A program made the translations under genes and the position numbers. Shown one piece after another: positions 46,241-58,410 of a stretch of 64,000 nucleotides of DNA. Each line of letters begins with the position of its first letter. Position 1 is the first letter of the stretch. The notes beneath the pieces were generated by a model. It did no database searches and was not told where the DNA came from. It worked only from the letters and a program-made list of their open reading frames with translations. Source of the DNA: Fomitopsis serialis (taxonomy: Eukaryota; Basidiomycota; Agaricomycetes; Polyporales; Fomitopsidaceae); assembly GCF_022376445.1 (NCBI RefSeq), contig NW_025954978.1, positions 248,001-312,000 on the forward strand. The letters are read 5' to 3'.

Positions 46241-46937
46241 CCGGCTCTCCGTCGAAATATCGTGACAATCATCTCCGATGTCCGATGGAACCCCGGTCCT
46301 GGCGCCTCCATCGTGTGCCTACGCGTTCGTCCGACCCGCGGCATACGTTTGCAGCGCTGCGTTGGCCTCTTTACGTTGGCTGGCAGTGCGCCCCTCGACG
46401 CCGACACATGCATTACAAATCCAGCGCGACGCTCCTGCCCCACATCATGACCTCGCCACGTCTCCTCACACCCCATCTGCTCATTGTCTCCGCGCATGCA
46501 CGCATCTTTATCGGTCCTCATCTCAAGGCTATTCTCATGATTCATATCAGCATTCAGTATCCTAATACTACTACCGGACGGAAAGTCTCGCATCCCATTC
46601 CATCAGCTTCATCCAGTCTCCGTTTCTGTGGGCCCGTGTATTTGTGGCGTCACCCCACGTATCGTAGCATATGTTGCGAATCAATCCTGCTGTTGTGTGT
46701 TCGTCCGGCCGTCTGATCGACCCTAGTGCTTCACACTGCAACGCCATCGCTGCCCCTGCTCAGAAAAGTTGGATGGGTATCTTCGTATGCGTCCTTCCCT
46801 TGTACATAGGCTCCAATGCAAGCTGGAGGACCTGTCCAAGGAGCGCCTATCTGCTCTGCTGTGCCATCATGCATTATCGATCAGCACCTCACGGTATATA
46901 AACGGCTCAGCTCCCCCCCAATTCCCCTCCTACAACC
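46241..46937. other. Intergenic region with pseudocopy promoter
   Basis: No gene is recognised. A tatataaa box at 46895-46902 precedes the ATG at 46938 by about 36 bp and is the relic promoter of the DUF4139 pseudocopy. Confidence 0.5.
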
Positions 46938-48332
46938 ATGACTACTCTCAACGCCTCTGAGCATGCTATAAAGTCGGTCACCATCTATCGCACGGCAGCA
47001 GAGGTCGTCCGACCTTTCGCCCTCGACCTCAAGGTGCGTTTACGAGGTATCATAGGCACATTCTCTTGTCTTGACTACGCGCTGTACGTCGTGTATCCTA
47101 CGTAGGCGGGTACGAATCGAGGGTGCGTCGCTCAGCTATCCAGCAGTATAGACAGCCAATCGTTACGAGTGTCACATCTGAGCGGTTCCGCTCGCGTGAT
47201 AGATGTTCAGTGCACTGTCGACGCACCCAATGCAGCAATGCCCGCGAACGACAGTGTCGCGTTGCTGGTTCGCAAGCGTGAGCTAGAGGATGAGCGGAAG
47301 GTGCTTGAGCAGGGCTTGAGCCTGTTCGTAGACTACGCGCGGACGCTGAACAGCGCGCACACTGCGCCTGCCGACGCTGTGAACTTCCTAGACGCTTTCA
47401 TGGCTGGTCGCCAGTCCACCGTCGCCAGCATCAGAACGCTCGACGGCTGAGGTTGACAGAGCACCGAAATTAGAGGGCACGAAGCCCAACAGCAAGGCAA
47501 AGGAATGGACGAGTGACCTTGGTGATCATCGCCGCCGAGGCTTGTTCAGTTGGGCTTGAGAAGACATACAGTGAGTTCGTCGCCGTGTCGCCGATATTCA
47601 CGCCAACTGACGGACGGGCAGAGGTCAACGATGCTAGCTGGGAGCCGTACTACGACCTACACGCTACGACCGTTAGCGGCCAGCCTGCGTCGACGGTGTC
47701 CCTCCACTGCAACGTGCGGGCGAAACAGACGTCGGGCGAAGACTGGAATGACACAGACATCACATTCGTAACCAGCAGCACGCGTCGTCAGGAAAGCGAT
47801 GTCGATACTTCGTCGCTGGCTGGGCGCAAAGTCGTCCGCGCGCATCCCGACCGGTCTTGGTGGACTTGGGGCTGCACCCGCGACTGCTGCACCGGCATGG
47901 TTGGTCGGAGCTCCTGCGTCCACGCCTTCACCTTTGTGTGGTCCGTTTGGTCGTTCTGCGCCTACGGGCACGGGCGGTGCTGCTATCAACATTTTTCAGT
48001 CGCATGACACTGGCGACGATCGCCCGGTGTCATATCAGATCGGTGGGTTCGGTGCTAGTATCCCTACAGCCTAACAGCCTCCCAGCTCGAGCCTGTTTGG
48101 TTGTCAAGCGGCTGGGAGCCAACAGAACACTGCTGCCGGCACGGGGTGGCTTTCAGCCTTTGGACAGGCCAGTGGGGGCGGTCTGTTCGGGAAGTCCTCT
48201 CCTTCCACGACGGTCTCCCGGCTCAGCAAACTGGATACGAGTCGCAGTCAAAGCCGAGTTCTCAGGACATGGCGGAGGATGCTGCGACGGCCTTAACTGG
48301 TCTGTTCATAAAAGCAGCCCTGAAGCCAGCAC
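46938..48332 (+). pseudogene. Truncated DUF4139 pseudocopy
   Basis: It matches the first two thirds of the gene at 38998-41195: MTTLNASEHAIKSVTIYRTA, the coiled segment KRELEDERKVLEQG, SWEPYYDLHATT and the FG-rich linker (SLFG, GLFGKSSP). The homology ends near 48332, before the conserved C-terminal part. The first intron has lost both splice signals: the donor reads gcacat instead of gtacat and the acceptor cag is changed to gag. Frameshifts and stops interrupt the copy near 47450 and 47850, so it cannot make the full protein. It stands in inverted orientation to the parent, about 5.7 kb away. Confidence 0.85.
46938..48332 (+). repeat. Inverted duplication arm, DUF4139 locus (right)
   Basis: This is the reverse complement partner of 39790-41195. 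It ends in an about 20 bp insertion (ggccttaactggtctgttca) just before the last matching block. Confidence 0.85.
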
Positions 48333-48508
48333 GAGAGACCATCAATATCAATGGAGCTACGAGACTTGACGCACACGAGCAGCAATAAGGAAAATCACCA
48401 ATCATCAATCTCATTGAACTGCTGCTACAGAGCCTGAGGGCGATAGCCGTCGACGATACGCAGCATTTACACCCAATCCAAAACTCCGTTCGAGTCTCCA
48501 CCTCGAGC

Positions 48509-49161
48509 TCAGAACTTGTACATCGGGCCTAGGTGTCGGTCCTCCCCAGGCTGGCGGGTCCTCTGCGCTGAATTCGACATCAGGTCCATCTTGCGGTAAG
48601 GAGGCGGCGCGTTGGCCGCACCAGCCGTACGCGGATGAGGGTCCGTCACCTTGGGCTTGGGGGCAGGTGTTGTATTCTTCGGCCCGCGAGCCATCAAGAC
48701 ATGCGAAGCATCGCGAGCCTCGAAGTCATGTTCTAGCGCACGACCCTTGTTCTGCTGGTGTGGCTGCTCGCGCAATGGGTCTTTGACGCTGTACGGCGGG
48801 CGCGGCGTGGGATTAGTCTTCCTATACCGAGGAAGGCTGCTCTCCGAGCCCGCAGGGAGCGGGTGCTTGTCATGCTTTCTGTACTTGGGTGGCGGCCTAT
48901 CAGGCAGATTGGGCCCGCGTGCGATCACCACACGCAACGCGTCGCGGGCCTCGAGGACGTTTGCCGCCGCTCGCGCAAGGATGTGTACGTCGTAGTCGAT
49001 GTCGCGCGCCTCGATCTCAACACTAATTCCGCGTCAGTCTCAATTCGTGTCATTACGCAGTCGAACGACTCACCCTTCGTAGCCAATGGGATGGGCTATG
49101 ACCGAGGTACCGCCGCAATGGACGTGAGCAGGAGAGTGAACGCAGTGCTGAAGCGCATCAT
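48509..49161 (-). CDS. Small secreted protein with internal ARD repeats
   Basis: Exon 1 (49103-49161) encodes MMRFSTAFTLLLTSIAAVPR, a signal peptide with a typical hydrophobic core. After an 80 bp intron (49023-49102, a weak gtcata donor) the mature part continues to 48509, giving 190 residues in frame. The mature chain carries a repeated pattern: EARDIDYDVHILARA, LEARDALRVVIARGPN and FEARDASHVLMARGP, each followed by a Pro/Lys/Tyr-rich stretch such as PPPKYRKHDKHP or PPPYRKMD. There are no cysteines. Such short, repeat-bearing, positively charged secreted proteins are common in wood-decay and host-associated basidiomycetes, but no named family is recognised. A start one codon later at the second Met is equally possible. 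Confidence 0.6.
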
Positions 49162-49874
49162 GTCTTGTTTGTAATGAGAGATAGTACGGTGAGAAGTGAT
49201 ATTGCAGGTCGTAAGGAAATCAAGCAACGCTGCGAAGAAACAATGAGTGACGGCTTCAGAAGAATCACACCCGTGGTACTCACCAACCAGTGCTGATGCT
49301 TTCAGTGAACTCGGAAGGAATGAAGGAGCTGAGGCGAGTTTCCGTAGCATACTGCCCCTCCTCTTATACGCTAGTCCGCTGCCAGTGTGTGCTCCGAGTA
49401 CATATGCGACCTGATAATGATGCCGTGGAAGTCGGTACAAATCACATCTGTTCATGACTGCGGCGACCGCCTGATGTTAGGTCAGAAGTCATCGATGACT
49501 GCAACATGCTGGCAGCGTACCTGACAGGATGAAGCTGACACTCCAATGTCGCCATTGATTAAAAAAGAAACTTCAGTAGTCAGCTATCGGTGGGTATGTG
49601 ACGGGATTCCAAGTGTCAATTCTTCATACTAGCTTGAGGGAGCCAGGCTAGCACAGCAGCAATGTAAGTACTCACCGTAAACTTGAACGAATAGTCGGAC
49701 AATTTGTCCGTGCAGGAGTCGTTCCGGACCGCCCATATGCAGTATCCTCACATATCTCATTGATGATCAGCCCTAGGTCAATGCGCTTACAAGCCTGGGG
49801 CTGTGGCTGAATCGATCATTAACATTACACCGATCATGCCAGTGCTATGTACGCCTGCCAGTCGCCTCTGCAAA
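49162..49874. other. Intergenic region, no gene recognised
   Basis: This holds the promoter of the secreted-protein gene and the 3' side of the P450 gene. No coding or repeat signal stands out. Confidence 0.5.
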
Positions 49875-52050
49875 TCAATGCTTGGACCGTCTCTCGCGAA
49901 GTAGCACCTCTGCCTTGCGATTAGGCACCATCGACGATGAGACCCACGTCGGAGGCGGGACGGCATGTGCGTCCATCCCATCTGGGAATCTGACGTCGTA
50001 GGTAGTGACAACATGGGCGAGAATCGTCTTGAGCATTGCCGCGGCGAAAAAGCGACCAGGGCTACACAAGTCACCATTCAGTATCTCGGCAACCAGTTCG
50101 CTAAGCGAGAACGGCGCACCATGCATGTCGTCCATGCCCAAACAGCAGGTAATGGTCGCTTGTCTTGATCAAGTGTTCTTTCCCTCCGGCCCGAGAATGA
50201 CCATCGAACCGGTGGCGAAACGCCAAGGGTTGAACACGTCCGGGTTGGCGTAGATGTCGTCGTCCAAGTGGATGGGCAGAGAGGCAGCAGCTACGAAGGT
50301 GCCTTTGGGTATAAACGTCCCGTCCGAGAAAGTATAATCCTGAACTGCTTTGCGATTGATGGATACTAGTACCCGCTTTAATGTGAGTAGACGCGCGCGG
50401 ATGACGTAGGACGGCCACGTACTCGCACCCAAGCCGGTGACGCGCCCCACTTCCTTCAGGAAGCTGTCGACGAGGCGCATGTTCCCCAGTGCGGCCTTGC
50501 TCCAGCCTTCATCTTGGACGACCCGCTCGACTTCGTCCCGGAGAATTTCCGCGTGTTCTGGGTGGGCCGCGAGGTAGTACAATGTATGTGTGAGCATCTA
50601 CACGAGTATGTCTGTCAGCCGCAGCCGACAAAACAGTTTCAGAGGATAAATGGGACACACCGTGGACGTCGTATGGAGTGCGGCGAAGTTGACTACCAGA
50701 ACGCGCAAGGCGAGCGCGGGGACAGTGCGCTCAGGGCCATCCGGTGCGCTTTCGATAAGCCATTGCAGTAGGTCATTCTAATGGAGACCATCAAGTGGGA
50801 GATCAGCGACAAGTCATCACAGTTGACTGGCCAACCGCATGCACAAAGACTGACCGGATGGTCTTTCTCTTCATCCCGATGGTCTCGGTTCACGTCCGCG
50901 GCACGTAGGAGGCGTTCCGTAATGATCGGTTCCAAGTGGCGCACGACACGATTGATGCTGCCTGGGATGTTCGTGCAGAACTTCGCAACAAATCTGACGA
51001 GGAACATTCAATCCGATGAAGGCCTTAGCCCAAGGGACGTGGCGCGGGGCATCGAGAACGTACGGTTTCATGAACCGAGGGAACAGCTTGATGAGGGAGC
51101 TCCCAAGGACAACATCCATCGTGAAACCTTTGTTGACCGCCAGATAGTCGGGGTCTCTGCCTGTACAGATACGTACGACTCAGTAACGATACCAAGACCA
51201 AAGGTGGATTGACTACACATACACACTGGCAGACCAACAAAGATGCGGTTGGCGACCCGACACACGATCTGCAATGACATATCCTTGGGACGTACACTAA
51301 TCCAATCTGCCAGTGCGACGAAATCTTTAACATGAAGGCAGGGTAGCAACAGAATTAAGCAGGCTCACCGTCACCAGCATCGGCACTTCGTATCTCATCA
51401 GCGAACGCACATGTGATCTCGTCCCGCAATCTTCTATCATCCGTGGGAGATCACGCATGAGCCGAGTACGGATAATGGGGATGTGGTACGCGTTGAGAGC
51501 AATGTTTGGGCCCAGGGTGTACGGGATTTGTACCGACTGTGCGTGTAACGAATCAGTATTCGTCCGCCGAAATATGGTCTTGCCCGTCTACACAGGCTGA
51601 AGCGTTCAGACTTACGTCGGCCGCGGCGGCGGAAAAGGAAAGCACGTCTGCTGAGGCGCGTGCGATCTCCTCCACGGCTGCACGGGAGGTAACGAGGACA
51701 CGCCAGTGGCCGGGTTCTGCGTATCTGAAGCATTGTCCTTTGTACTGATGGTAATATGGTCAGCTATCGAAGGACAGAGCCACAAGGAGACATATAGTAC
51801 TTTAGTATAGCCCTCATGTATGATGCTAGCCGCGGCTGTGATGGACCGTATGGCGCCGACGTAGGAGAGGATGGGGAACGAAGACCCGCCGACAATGGGA
51901 ATGTCGGACATCTTTAAGAGAGAGTCAGCCAACAAGCACAAAGTCAGGAATGAGAGCATGACCTACACGTCGGCGACGATCGAAGAGAGCGCGGACGAAA
52001 TACAACAAGCCAAAGGCGATAGATGCGCAAACTGCAGCCTGAAGAGACAT
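49875..52050 (-). CDS. Cytochrome P450 monooxygenase
   Basis: The N-terminal membrane anchor MSLQAAVCASIAFGLLYFVR sits in exon 1 (51967-52050). A 55 bp intron then joins MSDIPIVGGSSFPILSYVGA. The chain continues through GHWRVLVTSRAAVEEI, VLSFSAAAADV, YHIPIIRTRLMRDL, MSLQIVCRVANRIFVGLP and GFTMDVVLGSSLIKLFPRF. The ExxR-type region lies near LRDEVERV and FLKEVGRV, then FNPWRFA. The heme-binding loop is split by an intron: FGHGRHA plus a Cys codon completed across the splice, then PGRFFAAAMLKTILAH. The catalytic Cys is therefore present. The protein ends KAEVLLRERRSKH at 49875. All joins I checked are canonical. It resembles the large basidiomycete families of endoplasmic reticulum P450s; the substrate cannot be told. 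Confidence 0.9.
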
Positions 52051-53630
52051 TCTGTAAGCAATAGGGTTCCGCGTCGATGGGCGTCGGTGCATACAGCAGC
52101 CTGCACTCACGATATATATACATGATTTGAATATACATGTCCGTCTGCGTGAGACTAGTACGCTAAAGCCGCTGCTCGTGAGTGCACAGCCATACTCCCA
52201 TCCAAGCGGACAACGCACGGAGGTGTCTAGGTCTGGATGCATGCATGCCTGCATCGCTCCCACCAGCTTCCCCGTAAGGCCTTGACATGTCTTATCGGTG
52301 ACCAGAAGAGCGGCGTCGTGCTTGACGGAAGGCGAAGTAGTGACATTTTGCGGCGATTGTGAGTCGCCAACCTTATGGTCAGTGACAAGTGATTGTGGTC
52401 CTAGGCTGACAGGGTGCAGTGTGCAGTGTCGCGGACCTGAGTAGAAGAGAGAAGACAAGGTTTGCTCGACGACATACGCAGTTGAGTTGTATCAACGGAA
52501 CTTTCGATACATCGCACATCCATGACATGTCGCCCTATCCGAAGCACAGTTGTTGAAATTTGGCTCCTGCTGACTGCGAGCCACTATGCGGCGTTGGTGT
52601 GCAGCAATTGGTCTTCACGATATTGAAACTACGCGTCGCAGACTGAGTTCGCGAGTCGTAGATAGTGATGATTGCAGTAGGAATCGCCAGCACTAGTGAC
52701 CGTTAGGAAGACCAACTTCTGCAAGTACCTATTCATACTCATGGAATCGTCAGCTCCGAGTCAATCGCCGACTACAAACTACAACGTACCAGGCCGTATG
52801 CACGTTGCGAGATGTCTACGTCCGAGAAATCTGCGTTGCCGCGCGCCAGTGGCTGCATAGACAGTCTGCTATGTTCAGCCCGTATGCATGCGCGTATCTT
52901 CCAGACTTCACGTACTTCAGTACGCCCCGCATCCTGTTGTCTGATTCAAAGATCTTCAAGTTGAAGCCAGGCATGCCGGCCTGAGTCTGAGCCGTTCCAA
53001 CAGTGAGCAGGCTTCCGTCACGGACCAACCTCCGCTGAGACACCCAAGATATGAACATCAAGTGTCCGCCATGACAAGAAGGTCGCTCCGAGAGGTCGGA
53101 TGGCTCTGTCGCCCGGGCCTGTAAGTGTCACTTAAACCGTTCTGCAATCATATTAATTGCATGCATACCAGTAGCGGAGACAATCACACTTCCGCTCTAG
53201 ATGTAGAATGGCATAACAGGCCCAGAGCGTAACAAGTAGAACGCTTGTCGATCTGCCGACGTATAGGCAGTACCGTGACCGTGACGGCCAACACGAGGAT
53301 GCGAGCGCTACAACAGTGGTGTAGGATCGGGAGAGCGATCGGTGGCCCGACGCCTTCCTGATTGGGTAATTTTACCCGAACTGCCTGCCACGTGGCCGAG
53401 CGCCAGCACACGTCTGTGGCTGGAAAGTTGTTCGTATCCACAGCTTACTCGGCATAGTGCTTGAAGCCTTTATACCAACGTTCAACATTAAGCACATCAC
53501 TTCAGCCACCCTTCGCTGCCGCACGACTCACACTCCACTGAAACAGCTTCAAATCCGTCACACAAAGATCGAAATAGACGTTCAATGCGCGTGCATCTCG
53601 GCCTACCTCACATTCCTCGCGACCAACATG
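52051..53630. other. Intergenic region, no gene recognised
   Basis: Apart from the P450 promoter on the left and that of the first FunK1 gene on the right, no coding, RNA or repeat signal was found. Confidence 0.5.
52113..52120 (-). promoter_or_regulatory. TATA-like element of the P450 gene
   Basis: tatatata lies about 63 bp upstream of the P450 start codon at 52050. Confidence 0.5.
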
Positions 53631-56367
53631 CAAGCTACAACTGTTCAAGTACAATTCAACACCGAAACCACACAGCACAATCAAATCAGTTACTCAAGCG
53701 AAGCGAATAGGGATTCTCAGACTTGGGCCGCCGAAATCGACGGCAAGATCAGTTTCTTCGACAGGATACTCCCAGATTTCTTCACACAATACATCCCCTG
53801 CGACACGCCTTTCCCAGGGTACCGTCCATGGGGTAACCCATCTGACGTATTTGAGGCTGTCCCTGTTGATGTCAAAGAGACTGCGAAATACCCGGAATTG
53901 GTATGCTTTGTCGATCTCCCGCCGGTTCGCAGTATCTGACAGTCTCTCACAGCTAGTAGGACTGAGGAGCCTTGTGCAAGAGTTTGAGCCGGAACGCAGA
54001 CCCTTGTTTGCTGAAGGCAGTAGATGTCGCGTCAAATTTCCGTTTTCCACATGGGAAGACGAGCGCAACTACACCATGCCAGGCATCCTGATGTCGTTTC
54101 CCGGTGAACAAGACGAGGGTTGGGCCGGGACATGGCATGGTATCTCAATGGTATTCGAGATCAAGCGTACCAGAGGCGAAGATCCGATTGACGAGTACGG
54201 TGTGCGGTACGGCAAGCAGGCGACGGACGCACTGACGCAACTTGCGAAGAGCGCGCGGAACCTCCTGTCGACGCACGGGATGCTCTTTGTGTACGTCGTC
54301 GGCATCTACGGCGACACCGCTCGGATCTACCGCTTTGACCATGCAGCGTGCGTCGTCTCACGATCATTCGACTTCAAGGAGACGCCATGGCCTCTCCACG
54401 AACTGCTCTGGCGTTTCTGTTACTACCAAGGGCCACGAGGAGGTGCCAGAGTAGCTGGCGCACCTCCGACAAATATGCTTATTGGCGCGGATCCGTCTTT
54501 TCAGCGAGCTACGGACGATGATCTTAGGCTTGCAGAAGAGAAGTGCACGGAGATGGGTACAGAATCGCTCACGCTGACCGACAAGCAAGCGTGCCGATGG
54601 ATCACAGTAACAAGACACAGCGAGGACGGAACGGAGGTGGGAACGACAAGGTACCTAGCCTATCGCATCCGCTCTCTCAATGCGCGACTCTTTTCGCGCG
54701 CGACGGCCGTCTGGGATGCGCTCGAGGAGGGAACGTGGGAGCGCTGCGTGATCAAGGACTCGTGGAGACAACTTGAACACGATCGCGAGGATGTTTTGTA
54801 CGACCGAATTCGCGGATCGTTTCGAGATCGACCATGGCACGAAGTGCTCGAGGATCATGTCTTCATGCACCGTAACGATGGGCCTAAGGAGAAGCCATCA
54901 ATTCCGACCGGACCCTTCCAGGTAGACGAACAAGGCTGCTCTATGCTCCCACTAGAGTTAGAAGAGATGCTGGTCGACGCAGCGCTGGATCCCATTGTCG
55001 CAGAGCTGTATGGCCTGCCGGAGATATCGTATAGCGATGATCTTGGAGCGCGCGAGGCGAGCAAAGCTCTGCGTCCGGACTCGAGCAACGCTGCTGGTAA
55101 CCGTGGCAGCACCGGTATTGTGGTGAGCAGTCCTGATCGGCCACCCGTGTACGGCCATCGCACCATTTGCGGTCAGTTACGGGACCCGAAAAATGCGAAC
55201 TACTATGAACGGAGCCACATGCGGGTGATAATGAAGACGGTTGGCCGGCCTTTGTCCTCTTTCAAATCGACGAAGGAGCTTGTTCATGCTCTCCGGGATG
55301 CTATCATTGGTACGTTTCCCCAGCTGCATTATCACTATCCCGGTCACAATGTATTTGGCGAACAGGACATAGGCAGGCATACCACGCTGGCATCATTCAT
55401 CGAGACATCAGCGAAGGCAACGTGATGATTTGCGATACGCGGATCAGCTCCTTCGCTGGCTTCCTTCTCGATTTTGACTATGGCTTCGATTGGAAGACCG
55501 CGCTCAAGCAGGTGGGGTGGCCGGCTGACGAGGCAAGCTGGAGGATGTTCGTCGAGAAGTACAATGAAAGTCTGCCTTGTATTAGGCGACATGCGCCGCC
55601 CAAACAGACGATTCCCGTCCTAGGCTCTCATAGCGCAGACACTTCAAAACTGGAGACGAAGATGAAGCAAAGGACGGTGCGTCTGAGCTTACTATACATC
55701 TTCGTAATGATAGTGAACGACATCACAGGGTACGCTAGATTCCATGGCTATTGAAATCCTAGAGACCTATTGCGCACACGACATTCGCCACGACCTGGAG
55801 TCGTTCTTATGGCTTTATTGTGGGTCGTTCTGCGACACACAAGTAATACGAGCTATCCTGCTACGGAATCTACCTGGAAGTCTTCGGTACGCAAGAGGGA
55901 TGGGATAGCGCGGCAAGGAAGAGACAGTTCCTCCAGACCTGGACGGCATTCGAGGTAAAGATAACATGCCGCTGACGACTCTGATCCGCGACTTCAAAGA
56001 AATATGCTCCGACAACATGCCAATGATGAGGGGCGGTAAACCATCAGCGACAATTCCTCTCACCTACGAGAGCGTGTTGGCAGTCTTCGACAAGGCGCTT
56101 GCGGATCCGTCATGGCCGGAGAACGACAGTGCGCTGCCATTCAAGCTTCCACGCAATGTCAACAGTTCGCAGTCGGGGCAAGACGGCTCTGCAGGATCGC
56201 GTCAGGACGAGGAACGCACGAGGGAAGCTGACGACATGGACGGCATTGAGGAGAAGGAGGACGACGACGACGATCCATTCGGAATGCAACAACGTGCTCT
56301 CCAGCGGCGACAGGCCGATTGTCAGAGTCTCGCTTCTCTCAGCTCTGAGCTCGGAGAATCTGACTGA
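53631..56367 (+). CDS. FunK1 fungal-type protein kinase, unit A
   Basis: FunK1 kinases are expanded in basidiomycetes and have an atypical long N-terminal region before the catalytic loop. Exon 1 starts MQATTVQVQFNTETTQHNQ and has SWAAEIDGKISFF-like AAEIDGKISFFDRILPDFF. After the intron at 53901-53953 come RCRVKFPFSTWEDERNYTMP, GMLFVYVVGIYGDTARIYRF and WDALEEGTWERCVIKDSWRQ. After the intron at 55310-55365, GHRQAYHAGIIHRDISEGNV carries the catalytic HRD, followed by GFLLDFDYGFDW with the DxD metal site. The last exon (MAIEILETYCAHDIRHDLES) has three small indels relative to unit C, near 55814, 55862 and 55960, so the C-lobe frame breaks. N-terminal and catalytic parts are intact. It may be a pseudogene or carry sequence errors. 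Substrates are unknown. Confidence 0.8.
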
Positions 56368-56830
56368 AGTTCTCGAATGAAGGGGTGAAATGTTTGCGGA
56401 TGCGGCGCCTTGGTGTACGAGTACTGTATTTTCTCAAGACTGACCGTCGTACTCTAGAATTATCCTGCTGAACCCCATACATGTACTCTCGATCTCCATT
56501 AGACTATGATCGCGGCTGCTCATAAAACGCCGTAGCATTTTCCCCCGGCAGGTCTCGATAAACATAAAAAGGCCACAGATAGTGTCCATTGTGGGCGCAT
56601 CGACACCTTTCGAGCGGAGATCCGAGAGATCGTCAGGACTGAGGGAGAATGAGTCGAAGCACCATCACGTGGCCGCGTGCACACGCGTCTGTGGCTGGCC
56701 TGTTCGCAGCCACAGCGCTTCATTTCAATCTTCGACCACGACCACGCGGCAAGCCTCGCCCACCTTCGCTCCTGCACAGCTTCTCGTTTGCTGACAAACG
56801 TCTGCAACTACTACCATAACGGCCGTGGTG
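55291..56830 (+). repeat. Direct repeat segment, FunK1 array, copy 1
   Basis: This segment (3' part of unit A plus its 3' flank) matches 60688-62215 in the same orientation, including the tail gaatctgactgaagttctcg and the flank up to a ggccgt junction. The copies differ by scattered substitutions and small indels. Confidence 0.85.
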
Positions 56831-58410
56831 GGAGATGATCGAAGACTACGTTTTCATGCACTGCAACGACGAGCCAGGTCCGGATAAACCCTCGCTGCCT
56901 GATGGCGGGTTCCAGTTGGATGACGAAGGCCACCCATACTCACGGAAGAATTGGAGGAGATGGTGGTGGCGGCGTCGCTGACACCGACGTGACAGAGTTG
57001 TATGGCCTACCGGACGTGGTATACGGCGAAGACCTCGGCGCACGTGAAGCAGCGAAGGTCCTCTCGAGTTTGGGCAGTTCATCAGGCTCCGACTCGGAGG
57101 TAAGCGATGCAGACCTCGATCTGGTCGCCAGCAGTGCAGATCGACCGCCTGCATACGACGTCTATCATCGTACGGTCTGTGCTTGGCTGAGGGGTAGCAA
57201 GAAAGCGAAGTACAACGAACGGAGCCATATGCGATTGGTGATGAGGACAGTAGGTCGTCCTCTGTCGAGCTTCAAGTCGACAAAGGAATCGTCAGACCCT
57301 TCGAGATGCATTCACGGTATGTTCTTCCTCGCTGCGTGTGTATGGTCAATGGCGCTCATTCACGTCCAGGACATCGCCAGGCATATCTTGCAGGCACGAT
57401 TCATCGTGACATCAGCGAGGGAAACGTCATGATTGTCGATGATTGGATGTGTTTCTTCGTTGGTTTTCTGCTCGACCTGGACTATGGCTTCGATTGGAAA
57501 GCAGCGCTGGAACACGCAGGCAGGCCGGTCGATGAGGCAAGTTGGAAGGAGTTCGTCGAGGCATACAACAAGAGCCTGCCTCACCTTGAGCGGCTCGCGC
57601 TGCCTGAATTGGAAATTCCCATCCTTGGCCCTGGCAAAGAAGCTGACTCGGAACAGGACAATAAGACGAGACGGGAGAAATGGGAAGCAAGAATGAGGAT
57701 GAAGGAGAGAACGGTACGTATCACGAGTCTTTGCGACCGAATACATTGACTGACTGACTTTGTAGGGCACACTCTACTTCATGGCCATCGAAATACTGCT
57801 GACGTTTGTCGCGCACGATGTCAACCACGACCTCGAGTCTTTTTTTTGGCTCTTACTTTGGGCGGTTCTGCGCTACACGCGCCACACACACCATTCGTCC
57901 TGCCAGCTATTTCTTTCGGTCTTCGACGCACAAGATGCAACGTCTAGCGCGGCAAAGAAGTCTTTGTTTCTAAATCGACCCATGTTTTGGGAAATCAGGG
58001 ACAACAAACCGCTGACCACCCTCATTCGCAAGTTCAAGACCCTCTGTCACAGGGCCCAGCCTGGCGATTCCTTGGATATCATCCCTCTGACGTACGAGAG
58101 TGTCTTGGCTTTGTTCGACGAGGCTCTTGCGGATCCATCCTGGCCGGAGAATGACCCTGCCTTGCCATTCAAGCTTCCGAAAGATGACGACACCTCAAAA
58201 TCGAAGCATGGGTCTGCCGCCGATGAGTCCGGGTCGTCCGGCACATCGAGTGGGACCAGGAAACGCACCCGGGACGCGGAGCAGAGGAAAGGCGCGAACA
58301 ATGTCAGGCCTGATCCATGGGCAATGCCTCCGCCTGCTCCCAAGAGGGTGCAGACAGGTCGTCCTAGCCCCTTGCGCTTCGAAGTGAGCGATTCAAGAGA
58401 GGAAAGCTAA
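56821..58410 (+). pseudogene. FunK1 protein kinase unit B, N-terminally truncated
   Basis: Sequence from 56821 onward is nearly identical to unit D from 63721, so this copy lacks the N-terminal 400-odd residues. It begins mid-domain at the NRPWWEMIEDYVF equivalent, where MIEDYVFMHCNDEPGPDKPS could provide a chance ATG. It keeps the rest: VTELYGLPDVVYGEDLGARE, SHMRLVMRTVGRPLSSFKST, the catalytic GTIHRDISEGNVMIVDD, GFLLDLDYGFDWKAALE, the last exon GTLYFMAIEILLTFVAHDV and the tail KRTRDAEQRKGANNVRPD. Introns near 57315 and 57715 are canonical. The frame breaks once in the ccacccatactcacgg stretch (about 56930), a break shared with unit D. It is probably not translated as a full kinase. Confidence 0.75.

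Noticed and set aside
46938..48332. DUF4139 copy 2 as a second functional gene
   Set aside because: It lacks the conserved C-terminal part, has frameshifts and stops, and both splice signals of its first intron are destroyed.
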